Below, piece after piece: positions 45,759 to 57,000 of a stretch of 64,000 bases of DNA. Position numbers and translations under genes: made by a program. The DNA is from Forficula auricularia. Lineage: Eukaryota > Arthropoda > Insecta > Dermaptera > Forficulidae. The notes beneath the pieces are model-generated. The model was not told the origin of the DNA. It made no database searches and saw only the letters and a program-made list of their open reading frames with translations. The stretch is from assembly GCA_024734495.1 (NCBI GenBank), contig JALMQS010000073.1:1630674-1694673 (forward strand), read 5' to 3'. Within the stretch, counting starts at the first letter, position 1, and every line of letters starts with the position of its first letter.

Positions 45759-48184
45759 AAAAAAATTTGTTGGCGTAATCCTAACAATGGATTCCAGTAA
45801 AGTATTATACGCTGATGATTATCATTCAATTTCCCGATTTTTTACAACAGGTCAGAGTTTTGAGATATTGTCGGTGAAAACGACGAAAAAGGCCATTTTG
45901 TCTGTATTTTCGAGTCCGATTATTAAGATATTAAACAGCAATATTTGAAATCAAAATATTTGGTTGACGTAATAGAAAACAGCTTCCTATTAGATTTTCA
46001 AATTAGCACTTGTTTTTAGCACAATTGGAACTTGAGTTATAAGAAAAAATTAAAACTACCTGATTATAAAGGATAATAAACATAGATAAAAACATAAGGT
46101 CTTAGTTTTTTAACTATAACTCGAGTTCTAATTGAGCGAAAAATAAGTGGTAATTTAAAAATTAAAGAGGAAGCTTAAATAAATTTTTTATAATTTTTCT
46201 AACTGATATGACAAAGAATAATTGACCTATCAATGAGAAGTGTTTTGGCCGCGCTTTATTTGAAAAAGATATTTTATCACAAGACTATTGCGGATTATGC
46301 TATTAAAGTCTGTGGAGTCTTAAATCTGGACCAGGAGAGAAAAAAGATGTGATCCACTTAGCTGCAATCCAACGTCATTTTGCGTATAGCCCGCTAGACA
46401 TTCGGATGGATCACCATACATGCTAATAGGCAGAGCGCTCTGTACTGGGAAATTGAATATATAACATCTGAGATCTCAAGTTCACTTGGTGATCCATCTG
46501 AATGTCTAGCTGGCTATACGCAAAATGACGTTGAATTGTAGCTAAGTGGATCACATCTTTTTTTTAATGGTGATCCATCCGAATGTCTAGCGGGCTATAC
46601 GCAAAATGACGTTGGATTGTAGCTAAGTGGATCACATCTTTTTTAATGGTGATCCATCTGAATGTCTAGCGGGCTATACGCAAAATGACGTTGGATTGTA
46701 GCTAAGTGGATCACATCTTTTTTAATGGTGATCCATCCGAATGTCTAGCGGGCTATACGCAAAATGACGTTGGATTGTAGCTAAGTGGATCACATCTTTT
46801 TTAATGGTGATCCATCTGAATGTCTAGCGGGCTATACGCAAAATGACGTTGGATTGTAGCTAAGTGGATCACATCTTTTTTAATGGTGATCCATCCGAAT
46901 GTCTAGCGGGCTATACGCAAAATGACGTTGGATTGTAGCTAAGTGGATCACATCTTTTTTAATGGTGATCCATCCGAATGTCTAGCGGGCAATACGCAAA
47001 ATGACGTTGGATTGTAGCTAAGTGGATCACATCTTTTTTAATGGTGATCCATCCGAGATGTCTAGCGGGCTATACGCAAAATGACGTTGGATTGTAGCTA
47101 AGTGGATCACATCTTTTTTAATGGTGATCCATCCGAATGTCTAGCGGGCTATACGCAAAATGACGTTGGATTGTAGCTAAGTGGATCACATCTTTTTTAA
47201 TGGTGATCCATCCAGAATGTCTAGCGGGCTATACGCAAAATGACGTTGGATTGTAGCTAAGTGGATCACATCTTTTTTTTAATGGTGATCCATCCGAATG
47301 TCTAGCGGGCTATACGCAAAATGACGTTGGATTGTAGCTAAGTGGATCACATCTTTTTTTAATGGTGATCCATCCGAATGTCTAGCGGGCTATACGCAAA
47401 ATGACGTTGGATTGTAGCTAAGTGGATCACATCTTTTTTAATGGTGATCCATCCGAATGTCTAGCGGGCTATACGCAAAATGACGTTGGATTGTAGCTAA
47501 GTGGATCACATCTTTTTTAATGGTGATCCATCCGAATGTCTAGCGGGCTATACGCAAAATGACATTGGATTGTAGCTAAGTGGATCACATCTTTTTTAAT
47601 GGTGATCCATCCGAATGTCTAGCGGGCTATACGCAAAATGACGTTGGATTATAGCTAAGTGGATCACATCTTTTTTCTCTCCTGGTCCATATTTAAGACT
47701 CCGCAGACTTTAATAGCATAATCCGCAATAGTCTTGTGATAAAATATATTTTTCAAATAAAGCGCGGCCAAAACACTTCTCATTGATAGGTCAATTATTC
47801 TTTGTCATATCAGTTAGAAAAATTATAAAAAAAATTATTTAAGATCATTATTTCAAGTTAGAAATATATAAGTTCAAATATTATTTTCACTCAATATTTG
47901 ACAAAAATTCCCTACAGTTGATTCGTGATTGAATCAAATGTAGAAAACATATTGTTAAAGAGGAAGCTGTTTTCTATTACGTCAACAAATTATTTTGATT
48001 TCAAATATTGCTGTTTAATATCTAATGGGAATCGAAAATAGGTCAAAATGGCTTTTTTTTGTCGTTTTCACCGATAATATCTCAAAACTCTGAGGTGTTA
48101 TAAAAAATTGGGAAATTGCATGATAATCAGTGTATACAACTCTACTGGAATCCATTGTTAGGTTTACGGCAACAAATTTTTGAC
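45759..48184. mobile_element. 2.4-kb foldback element with minisatellite core
   Basis: Outer arms are inverse: TAACAATGGATTCCAGTA (45782) / ACTGGAATCCATTGTTA (near 48150); GAGAAGTGTTTTGGCCGCGC (46229) / GCGCGGCCAAAACACTTCTC (47762). The right arm also shares sequence with 35200-35340 and 52640-52800. Inside lies the 79-bp array. A single-orientation relative is at 59330-59660. No transposase frame exists. Confidence 0.75.
46340..47675 (+). repeat. 79-bp minisatellite, 15 direct units plus one inverted
   Basis: The unit GGTGATCCATCCGAATGTCT, AGCGGGCTATACGCAAAATG, ACGTTGGATTGTAGCTAAGT, GGATCACATC plus TTTTTTAAT recurs 15 times from about 46482 at 78-81 bp. Units differ by few bases (CCATCTG/CCATCCG, T-run length). 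One unit is inverted at 46340-46410. Each unit is bounded by GTGATCCA and TGGATCAC, an 8-bp inverted pair. Confidence 0.93.
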
Positions 48185-49730
48185 ATCTAGTGATATTGTT
48201 GCCCAGAGCAAGGGACGATTCGTTTACGATCCGTTGTCTTTGACATTTTTTACTTTATCCAATGCGAAGCATGGGGAAAGTATTGTAATCGGTCTCGCGG
48301 CAAGCGCTACTTCAAAGGGTCCTCAGACAAAGACTGGTCGGTGAACATAGAGATATAGAATCCCAAAACTATTATATTGATTTAGAAATTTGATATATAA
48401 TATCATAACGCTTTTAACCATTAACGGCCCTGCACAAACAAATCATTTTTGGAAAGGATTTACTCTTTGACCTAATTTACTTATTTGTGGAAAACAGGAT
48501 TTCCATAACTACAAATTGAAAGTTTTGTTTTCTATCTGTTGTATGGAATGGAAATTATTAATTCAAATTTCATTATCCCTGATTGGCTATAAAAATTCAC
48601 AACACGACTCAACTGTAATACCTTTAAGAAATTCTGAAATCATCTCTGATTTCAAATTTATTCACAAAAGTTGCCCCCGAACAAATAAATTGAGTTTAAA
48701 AAGGATAATAAATAACTTTTACTGTGACTTTTTAAAGATTGAAACAAAATCGGAAAATCAAATGATTCTTTAGATATAGGGTAGGTGGGTGGCTTACGTG
48801 GGATAATAAAAAAAAGGCAAACCTGTGAGCGAGACGGAATTCGTAACAAGGAAATCAGAGAAATCAATCAAATCAAATAGGTATTGGCAAATGGATCAAG
48901 TCTCGCTTTCGCAAATGGAATAATAATGCCCGAAGGAGAGAAAACCAATGGACTCATGAAAAATAGAATAAAAAGAAGAAAAAATTTTATTCTCTCATTT
49001 CATATTGCTTTAATACAATGTTTTGGATTTTATCTGGACCCACGCAGTTCCCCAGCCAAGTTTGATTCTACCAGGGAGCGTGCATTAATTGGCAGACCAC
49101 CCTTTTCAAGAGCCTCTGTAACTTCTCACTGGAAAACTCTACTTGCCTGGGTTTTTTCCACAATACTGGTTGTATAGATTTAGAATTATCTGCTAGCTCG
49201 AAGATGAAGAAAATTTGTCGACTGTATTTTTTAATAAAAAGGCCCTTTTGTATTTTGATGTTATTTAATGAGATGAGATAAATTTACATGAAACGTGAGG
49301 TCCTCCTGGTATAGTGTAATTATAAAAGAATATCTTTGTTCCTTAAAAATAAGTATCTGTCTCTGGTTTGTGATGTAATATTAAATCCGTTAGAATTTTC
49401 AGAGTCTCGCGTAGGTTCTTCAAAATGTATCAATCCAATGAAATCGTAGTCCAAAAGAGAGTTTTTCCAATTGAATAGCTCCTTCAAATAGTGTTTAAAT
49501 CAATCTGAGCTTTTGGATATTTTCTTAATAAATGGAACGAAACAAAACGGAAGATTGAGTACGCAAGAGGTTTTTTCACAATGAGGTAAGTGTCGACAAG
49601 CTGAAAATGCTTGCCAGCACGCGTATCGTTTTTATTGGCTAGACCAAAGTTCGGCAGGAGAGAAAGCACCTACTTGAATTTTATACACTGGTCTATAAGC
49701 TTAAATAAATTACCAAATTTAATTTTCCTA
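48185..49730. other. Mixed repeats without recognised gene
   Basis: The TTTACTTTATCCAATGCGAA end is at 48248. ORFs of 60-97 codons at 48516-49177 show no recognisable motif; the stretch LDPRSSPAKFDSTRERALIG near 49035 looks like decayed retroelement coding but cannot be assigned. Confidence 0.35.
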
Positions 49731-49751
49731 TTATCGCCGACATACCATAGG

Positions 49752-50530
49752 GAAGACTCCTCTCACATGCAACCTAGAAATAAACAACACCCCGATAAAA
49801 CAACTCCCAAGATTCAATTACTTCGGAGTTGAGATATCAAGCAAGAGGAATGTGGAGGATGAAGTCAAGTCCCAAGTGGTCAAGGGTGCAAGAATTTCCG
49901 GATGCCTGTATAGCCTGATTTGGAAAGACTCCAAAGACTCCTCTCACATGCAACCTCGAAATAAACAACACCCCGATAGAACAACTCCTAAGATTCAATT
50001 ACCTGGGAGTTGAAATATCAAGCAACAGAAATGTGGGGGATGAAGTCAAGTACCAAATGGTCAAGGGTGCGAGAATTTCCGGATGCCTGTATAGCCTGAT
50101 TTGGAAAAACAAATATCTATCTCCAGAAGGCAAAGTACGGATATACAAAACTTGCGTCCGTCCGGTAATCACTTATGGAGCTGAATCAAGAGCGGATACG
50201 ACTCTCACGAAACAGCTTCTCAGAACAACAGAGATGAGGATTATTAGAACTATTCACGCCAAGACCATACGAGACAAAATCCGCAGTGAGGACCTCAGGG
50301 AACAAAGCAAGATTCAAGACATAGCCGACTGGGTGGGCGTCCGAAGAAAGTGCTGGGCCGATCATGTTGGGGGGATGCTTGCCGAAAATCGTTCGTGACA
50401 ACCGTCCACAAGGAACAAGAAGCAGAGGAAGGCCGAAAAAAGATGCCATCAATCTTTTGTCACTGGCTAATTTATAAATTGGAAGAACAGGTGCAATCGC
50501 CTATTAAGAAGAATAAGAAGAAGAATTTTC
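49752..50530 (+). pseudogene. LINE reverse transcriptase 3' fragment, with internal tandem duplication
   Basis: Coding text reads TPLTCNLEINNTPIEQLLRF, NYLGVEISSNRNVGDEVKYQ, GCLYSLIWKNKYLSPEGKVR, YKTCVRPVITYGAE and RTIHAKTIRDKIRSEDLREQ, then WADHVGGMLAENR, after which the frame shifts. The tail AAGAAGAATAAGAAGAAG (50507-50525) resembles the RTE tail at 55763. The first 181 bp (49752) are duplicated in tandem at 49933. The AATTTTC(A/C)TATT flanks at 49718 and 50525 may be a target duplication with one mismatch. Confidence 0.75.
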
Positions 50531-50667
50531 ATATTGCTTATACCGACCAAGTTACAAGAAGCCAAAAGATTGACTTTTTCGTCACTCATCAAAATTATTA
50601 CAGGGTTGAGTGGATATTGATGAGGCAGTCCAAAAAAGAAGATTATTTACACTATATTCTTATTCAT

Positions 50668-50711
50668 AAAACCGACGTTTCGGAGGCTATTCCCACCTTC
50701 TTCAGGGTTTT
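50668..50711 (-). ncRNA. Hammerhead ribozyme D1
   Basis: Minus-strand AAAACC, core CTGAAGA (50705-50699), stem II, GAAA, then the one-base-pair stem III ACGT, cleavage C, and GGTTTT. AAAACC/GGTTTT makes a 6-bp stem I. Confidence 0.8.
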
Positions 50712-50941
50712 GAAAAGTCCGTCAAGGAATCCAATGCGACATTATTCCCTCTGTCTCCTCTTTCAGTGGCAGTAACAATAATATATTGTATTTCATTCTC
50801 AGCAGAATTATACTACATACGATATTATACGATACTACATTATAATTATGCTGAGAATGAAATACAATACATCATTGTTACCGCCACTGAAAGAGGAAAC
50901 AGAGGGGAAATGTCGCATTGGACTTCGTTCACTGACTTTTC

Positions 50942-50985
50942 AAAACCCTGAAGAAGGAAGGAATAGCCTCCGAAACGTCGGTTTT
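50942..50985 (+). ncRNA. Hammerhead ribozyme D2
   Basis: AAAACC (50942-50947), core CTGAAGA (50948-50954), stem II AGG/CCT with GG/CC, GAAA (50972-50975), then CGTC with C at 50979 as cleavage base, and GGTTTT (50980-50985). GAAACGTC is the minimal stem III described for Penelope-like hammerheads. Confidence 0.85.
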
Positions 50986-51091
50986 ATGAATAAGAAGATA
51001 GTGTAAATATCTTCTTTTTTTGGACTGCCTCATCGATATCCACTCAATTTCACTTATCAGTCCGTCTCCAAAAATTACTCCAATATTATTA

Positions 51092-51994
51092 CAGGGTGTT
51101 TTCTAAAGAAAATTTATAATTAGTGGATCGATTAAAAAAAGTAAGCCGTCTATCAAAAAATATCTCTATAAATTATTAAAGTATACAATTTGGGAATTTA
51201 TTTCTTAAAAATAATATCGTCTAAATGTAAACCCTAGCGTTCACGGCGCTCATTTAATCGAGCGGTAAAATTTCTTATGGCGGCTCGGCAGGTAGACTCC
51301 GTGATGGCTGCCATTTCGTGACGGATATTTTCTTTCAAATGTACCACAGAAGTCGGTTTATTGGCGAAAATTTTGGATTTGGGATAACCCCGCAGGCAAA
51401 AGTACATAGGGGTTAAATCAGGACTGCGTGGTGGCCAATTTATGTCACCTTTCCTGGAGATCAAATTTCCAGGAAAAATTTCACGAACATGTGGCAGAGA
51501 CCTATTGAACGTGTGTGACGTTGCTTCGTTCTTCTGGAACCATGTTCTTTTGTTATAGCCAGGTAAGTTTTAAAGTTCAGGCACCAAGAAGTCGTCTAAC
51601 ATCTCCACATAAAGCTCTGAATTCACTGTTACTGCACAAACTGATTAACACGCCCCACGTTTTCTACCGTTCTTGATGATCTTGGTCGCCCGGATTTTGG
51701 TTTTTCCAGTGTTGTACCGCTCTCTTCAAACTTTTAGACCCATTTTCGAATAAAAGGAATACTTGGCGCATCATTTAAATGGCGAAAACCTCAAATATTG
51801 GAGAATCTTCTACCCGGTACAGTCGCTAAATGACCGTTTTTGTAAAACTCTCGCACGCAGAACATGCGTTCCGCTTTCGAGAAACGCTCCATAGCGATTA
51901 AATTCCCAAGAACCAGGCTACTGATAAACACCCCGCGGCCCTCGGACTTGTTGCTTTCGCTAAACAAATATAAACTTTCTTTTGAAACACCCTG
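51092..51994 (-). mobile_element. Tc1/mariner element, inactivated, TA target
   Basis: CAGGGTGTTTTCTAAAGAAA at 51092 and TTTCTTTTGAAACACCCTG ending at 51994 are inverted ends, each next to TA. At 903 bp it is shorter than an active 1.3-kb element. Confidence 0.85.
51222..51935 (-). pseudogene. Tc1/mariner transposase pseudogene
   Basis: Minus-strand fragments: MERFSKAERMFCVREFYKNG at the N-terminus (near 51894) and FEESGTTLEKPKSGRPRS; then, after stops, SLPHVREIFPGNLISRKGDI, NWPPRSPDLTP, KSKIFANKPTSVVHLKENIR and NFTARLNERRER. The W-PPRSPDLTP-x-(D)-F motif marks the third catalytic region; the usual Asp after TP-x is Tyr here (PMYF), and the QQDGA segment has decayed to QKNEA. Both catalytic losses and stops show it is dead. 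Confidence 0.85.
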
Positions 51995-52799
51995 TAGAGT
52001 AAGTACCTAATTCCACTGATTCGAGAATGCTGAAATTTGGTATCCTAGTAGAGTTTGGGGTATAATAGTTTGAATCCGGTTTTAGAAGATAAAACCAGAG
52101 GGGCCAAAAATCCATTGCTCCGTGTTTATACATAGATATCGTTGGTGATCTTACGAAACCTCGTAAGTCCGATTTTTTGTCAAATACGTATTATACGTTT
52201 ATACCGACTAACTTTTCACGCCACGTCTGTCTATTGAAACCTTATTATTCTATTCCAATTTAATTTCGCGCTACGGACAAATAATAAATATTTCATTGTA
52301 TTTGTTTGTATTCGTGTTTAAAATGGTTTTTCTTGTTTTCTTGCTGAATTTAGGACTTACGAGGTTTTGTAAGGTCAGAGACGATATGTACCTATGAATG
52401 TACGTTTCTTTAGTTTGAAAATCTTATAATTTTAATTTTTACCCCACATCTCGATACAACAAAACAACTTGGAAATTTCGTTTTGATATTCACACTAGTT
52501 TTTGAGCTAGTGCGTAAACAAAAATTTGGTAATGCACTAACAGTCATTTTGACAAAACAATTAATATCTCGAAAAATATAATTTTTTTGATGATAAATAT
52601 CATTTTCAAATAAGCGCGGTCAAAATAATTCTCGTTGACGTATCAATTATTCTTTGATATATTAATGAGAAAAATTATAAAATTTATTTAATATCATTAT
52701 TTCAAGTTAGAAATATATAAGTTAAGATATTATTTTCACTAAATATTTGACAAAAATTCCTACATTAGATTCGCGGTTGAATCAAATGTAGAAAACATT

Positions 52800-53864
52800 C
52801 GGTTACCATAATAATCGTTTATTTCTGAAAATGAAAAAGTTGTTAATACTCAATTTTTTCAAATGGAACATGGCATACATTTTAATATTTTTGAATTCTA
52901 CATAAAAATCCACAATAGGAGTTTATTAAAAATTTTCTATACCTGAAATGAATAGTTTTTTAAATAAAAAATACATATTTTAAATTTCACACGTCCAGAT
53001 CTTAATTATTTATACCTTATTTATAAGAGTCCCCTCCATATAAAAATCGAAACTCCATTATTACGAGACATCACTAATGTATTCCTCATTAAATTATTTA
53101 GTTACTTCCAAAATTTATCAATTCTACTAAAAAGTTAATTGATCTCTAATCGGATTACCGAAATTAAAACCTTATGGTGGCTAATCAGCTGGCTGCCCTC
53201 CTAGAAGGGCTCCCTTTTTTTTTTTTTTTTTTTTTTTTTTTGGAGGGAAATCCGTCATGGACACCTCTTCATGGGTAGTGTCGGACTCCTACCGACTAAA
53301 ACCCCTCCATTTCCCGATTCACCCTACCCCGGAACCGCTATTTGCATTACTTCAGGGTAGAAGGGCTCCTAACTACGCCAATATGTGTATACCCTCCCCT
53401 ACAGCCCTGCCTGTATATGTTGGATAGATCTGTACTCTACCCATCCCAAAACCCGACCAACCACCCCAACTGGAATCATGACTTATATAGCGCAGTGTCC
53501 CCTCCAGCGACCAGCGGAGCCACACGAGTCCCGACGGAGCCACACGAGTCCCGCCGGAGATGCTTCTCTAGCGGGGGATAAGTCCTTCCCCGCCCACCCG
53601 CCAAGACTCGCCTCTCCCCCACCCCCTGTAAATCTCCCTAACTATGCCAATAATGACTTCTATATAATAAATCATTAAGAAATAGACGATTTTTTTATTT
53701 AAAAAACTATTCATTTTAGGTATAGGGAATATTTAATAAACTCCTATTGGATTTTTATGTAGAATTCAAAAATCTAAAATTCATGCCATGTTTTATTTGA
53801 AAAAATTGAGTATTAGCAACTTTTTCATTTTCAGAAATAAACGATTATTATGGTCATCCTAAAT
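52800..53864. mobile_element. TIR element with LINE tail inserted
   Basis: TTACCATAATAATCGTTTAT (52803) is mirrored by ATAAACGATTATTATGGTCA (53843). The arms agree over about 180 bp. The loop holds the LINE 3' end at 53215-53650. Confidence 0.6.
53215..53650 (-). mobile_element. LINE 3'-UTR fragment with poly-A
   Basis: A run of about 26 T (53214-53240) is the poly-A tail of a minus-strand insertion. The GC-richer body with CCTACCGACTAAAACCCCTC resembles a widespread insect LINE 3' UTR. The ORFs here are not supported as genes. Confidence 0.55.
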
Positions 53865-54760
53865 AGCAAATTTGAATTTTTATGATTGAGTACGATTTTT
53901 TAATGTCTAATTAAGAATTCTGATTGATCAAATTAATTCTACAAACAATAGTTTAATTATTATTAATTTTTAATGATTGAATGCTAAATTGGTAGATTTT
54001 ACAAACTATCTAAAATAACTCAGAAATTATAAATTTTAGACATCAAGTCCATTTTACAAAATCATCTTAGTTTTTAACACTTAATCTAATGATGTAAAAC
54101 TATTTGGGCGGTTCTATTGAAAATAAGAAAGTTGATAGCGATTGCGGCAAAAGAGAAAGTGTCCAAAAGTTGTTAATAATTTACTTAAAAAGAACATATT
54201 CCAAAATATAAATATTTCAAAGTTCAAAATTTTCTCTCAACTCTTTCTATGAAAATTTTTAATGAACGAGTTTTGTGGAACACCCTGTATTTCCGTATAA
54301 AATTTTTAATTTTACGGGGAAAAAAAATTAAATAAATAAATATATAATGATAAATTAACGATGAGGAAAAATTGTTATTTAGATTGATAATCTATAGGTA
54401 AGGTGTTTAATTAAATTTATTTGAATATAATGTATTTCTAGATGCAACTGGTTGATAATAAAATAGAGAGCACCAATTTCTCTAATTATACTTCCTGTGA
54501 CAATTCTACGAATTGACATTTCATTGAGCTATTTAAGTGTTAGGAAAAATAAACGTACACTGAATAATCGTCCGGCTCTCAACTTCCTCGCTTAACAATA
54601 AATATGTAGAGATATTTGTTGTTTCAATTTTTACTTTATTTTTATGATAAATGAAAAAAAATGCGTAAATCATAGGATTGTATGTAATAGTATATAACAT
54701 AATGTAAACCAGCTGGGAATCCCGACATAGACGAGCATTTTGCTGGCTACGGGCTTAAAA
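53865..54760. other. AT-rich DNA
   Basis: GGAACACCCTGTATTTCCGT near 54280 is a Tc1/mariner-type end without its partner. The 54402-54597 stretch with TGTTTAA/TTAACA ends could be a short LTR, but no duplication flanks it. No gene is seen. Confidence 0.35.
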
Positions 54761-55712
54761 TAATAATTTAAATTAATTTGAAAAAAAATTATTAATTAAT
54801 TTGAATAAATTTTAATTGTCATGAACTATCAGTGGGTTTTAAAATAATAATTTAAATCTCCTAAATTGAATAAATTTTATTTGTCATGAACTATTAGTGG
54901 GTTTTAAAATAATAATTTAAATCTCCTAAATTGAATAAATTTTATTTGTCATGAACTAATAGTGGGTTTTAAAATAATAATTTAAATCTCCTAAATTAAA
55001 TAAATTTTATTTGTCATGAACTATTAGTGGGTTTTAAAATAATAATTTAAATCTCCTGAATTGAATAAATTTTATTTGTCATGAACTATTAGTGGGTTTT
55101 AAAAAATAATTTAAATCCCTTAATTTGAATAAATTTTATTTCTCATGAACTAATATTGAGTATTTAAATTCCCTAATTTTAATAAATTTTATTTGTCATG
55201 AACTATTAGTGGGTTCTAAAAAAAATTTAATCTCTTAATTTGAATAAATTTTATTTCTCATGAACTAATATTGGGTATTTAAATTTCTTAATTTTAATAA
55301 ATTTTATTTGTCATGAACTATTAGTGGGTTTTAAAATAATAATTTAAATCTCCTAAATTGAATAAATTTTATTTGTCATGAACTAATATTGGGTTTTAAA
55401 ATAATAATTTAAATCTCCTAAATTGAATAAATTTTATTTGTCATGAACTAATATTGGGTTTTAAAATAATAAATTAAATTTTTTAATTTGAATAAATTTT
55501 ATTTGTCATGAACTATTAGTGGTAACTTATGAGGAGAATTTTCTAGGTTAGGTTTCACAAAAACTATTAGTGGGTTTTAAAATAATAATTAAAATATCTT
55601 AATTTGAATAAATTTTATTTGGCATGAACTATTAGTGGATTTTAAAATAATAATTTAATAAAGTTGTTGTAGGGAAATAAAGACAATATCTTATGCAAAT
55701 AATTTTTATTTT

Positions 55713-55752
55713 TTGCCATCGTTTCGTCAACTTTGTTGACTTCCTCAGGGAT
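55713..55752 (-). ncRNA. Hammerhead-like motif E1
   Basis: Core CTGAGGA (55748-55742), perfect stem II GTCAAC/GTTGAC with AAA loop, GAAA (55725-55722), followed by CGATGG. Compared with E2 (CGTTGG) the cleavage triplet is damaged. Confidence 0.6.
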
Positions 55753-55762
55753 CAAATAAATT

Positions 55763-56849
55763 CTTCTTCTTCTAGTGCCTGTCCGTTACCGGACGTTGGC
55801 GATCATTCTGGCAATTATAATTTTGTTTACAGAGGCTCTAAATAGACCCGTAGTGGAAGTAGCAAACCAAGTTCTTAGGTTTTTAAGCCAAGAGATGCGT
55901 CTTCTGCCCGGTCCTCTCCTTCCCATTACCTTCCCCTGTAGTACAAGCTGAAGGAGCCCATATCGTTCTTTATTTCTCATTATGTGTCCCAAATATTCCA
56001 GTTTTCTTGCCTTGATTGTAGTCATGATTTCCATTTCTTTATTTAGGCGTTGCAACACATTTTTATTTGTAACATGGGCTGTCCAAGGGATTCTCAAAAT
56101 TCTTCGATATAGCCACATTTCAAATGCGTCCAATCTTTTACTAGCGGCTTCTGTAACCGTCCATGTCTCAGCTCCGTACAGAAGCACAGGGAACACGTAG
56201 CATCGGAGGAGTCGTACTCTAGTTGGCAAATTAAGGAAATGGCACTTGAACAGGCCCGACATTCTGATGAAAGTGCTTCGAGCTTTTTCTATTCGGCAGC
56301 GGATCTCAACAGAATGGTCCCAATTCTCTCTGACCGTACTTCCCAAATATGTGGTTGTTTCTACCTTCTCAATTATTTTATTATTTATGGTCAACATTCC
56401 AGGTTGTGGTGGATTTTTGCTTATTACCATGTATTTGGTTTTGGTTATATTCATCTCTATTCCATATTCCAGACTGTGCATCGAGAGGTCGTTCATCATG
56501 CTCTGTAGATCTTCCAGACTGTCCGCAAATACCACTGCGTCATCTGCGAACCTAATATTATTTATCCTTATCCCATTTACCAGGATTCCCTTTGTTGAGT
56601 CATAGAGTGTTTTGTTAAAAATTTCTTCGGAGTATATGTTAAACAAAAGTGGTGATAAAACGCACCCCTGCCGTACTCCACGTTGAATTTCAATTTCGTC
56701 ACTGAGTTCACCTTTATGTCTTATTTGTGCTTTTTGGTTCCAGTAGAGATTTTTTATTATTTGTAAGTCTTTGTTGTCAATGCCTATTTTCTTCATTATC
56801 TCTATCAGCTTGTCATGTTTCACTCTATCAAAGGCCTTTTGATAAAAAA
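55763..56849 (-). mobile_element. 5'-truncated RTE insertion, 10-bp TSD
   Basis: CAAATAAATT flanks both sides (55753-55762 and 56850-56859). The minus strand runs from motif A of RT to the stop and ends in an AAG repeat (GAAGAAGAAG), the normal RTE 3' tail. Confidence 0.9.
55786..56844 (-). pseudogene. RTE reverse transcriptase, 5'-truncated but open
   Basis: The frame begins YQKAFDRVKHDKLIEIMKK at the truncation point, i.e. inside motif A, and is open for about 350 codons. Motif B RQGCVLSPLLFN (about residues 51-62 from the GTG at 56823), motif C FADDAVVFAD (92-101), then YLGSTVRENWDHSVEIRCRI, YGAETWTVTEAASKRLDAFE, MWLYRRILRIPW and GRRGPGRRRISWLKNL follow. This is an RTE/endonuclease-RT LINE. 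The endonuclease and the front of RT are missing, so it cannot move by itself; the intact frame indicates a recent insertion. Confidence 0.92.
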
Positions 56850-56960
56850 CAAATAAATTAACTTTGTATATTTGTCATTTTATCAATATTCCTTATTAGC
56901 AAATATATCAGGCCAGTCATCAAACAGATTGAAAATATTTTCTTTTTTAAAAAGATTTTG

Positions 56961-57000
56961 GTCCCTGAGGAAGTCAACAAAGTTGAGGAAACGTTGGCAA
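56961..57000 (+). ncRNA. Hammerhead ribozyme E2
   Basis: TCC, core CTGAGGA (56965-56971), stem II GTCAAC/GTTGAG (one base pair lost), GAAA (56988-56991), CGTT with T as the cleavage base, then GGC. Confidence 0.6.

Larger units (their letters stand above)
50603..51049. mobile_element. Palindromic Penelope-type end pair with two hammerheads
   Basis: GAGTGGATATTGATGAGGCA (50606) is mirrored by TGCCTCATCGATATCCACTC (to 51048). Each arm carries CCGACGTTTCGG/CCGAAACGTCGG and one hammerhead core. The centre is near 50828 (CGATATTATACGATACTAC region). Confidence 0.75.

Noticed and set aside
53342..53678. Pro/Ser-rich ORFs of 79 and 97 codons
   Set aside because: They lie in the 3' part of a reverse-oriented LINE next to its poly-A and overlap in two frames.
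54402..54597. Possible short LTR (TGTTTAA...TTAACA)
   Set aside because: Flanks do not match and no internal retroelement is adjacent.
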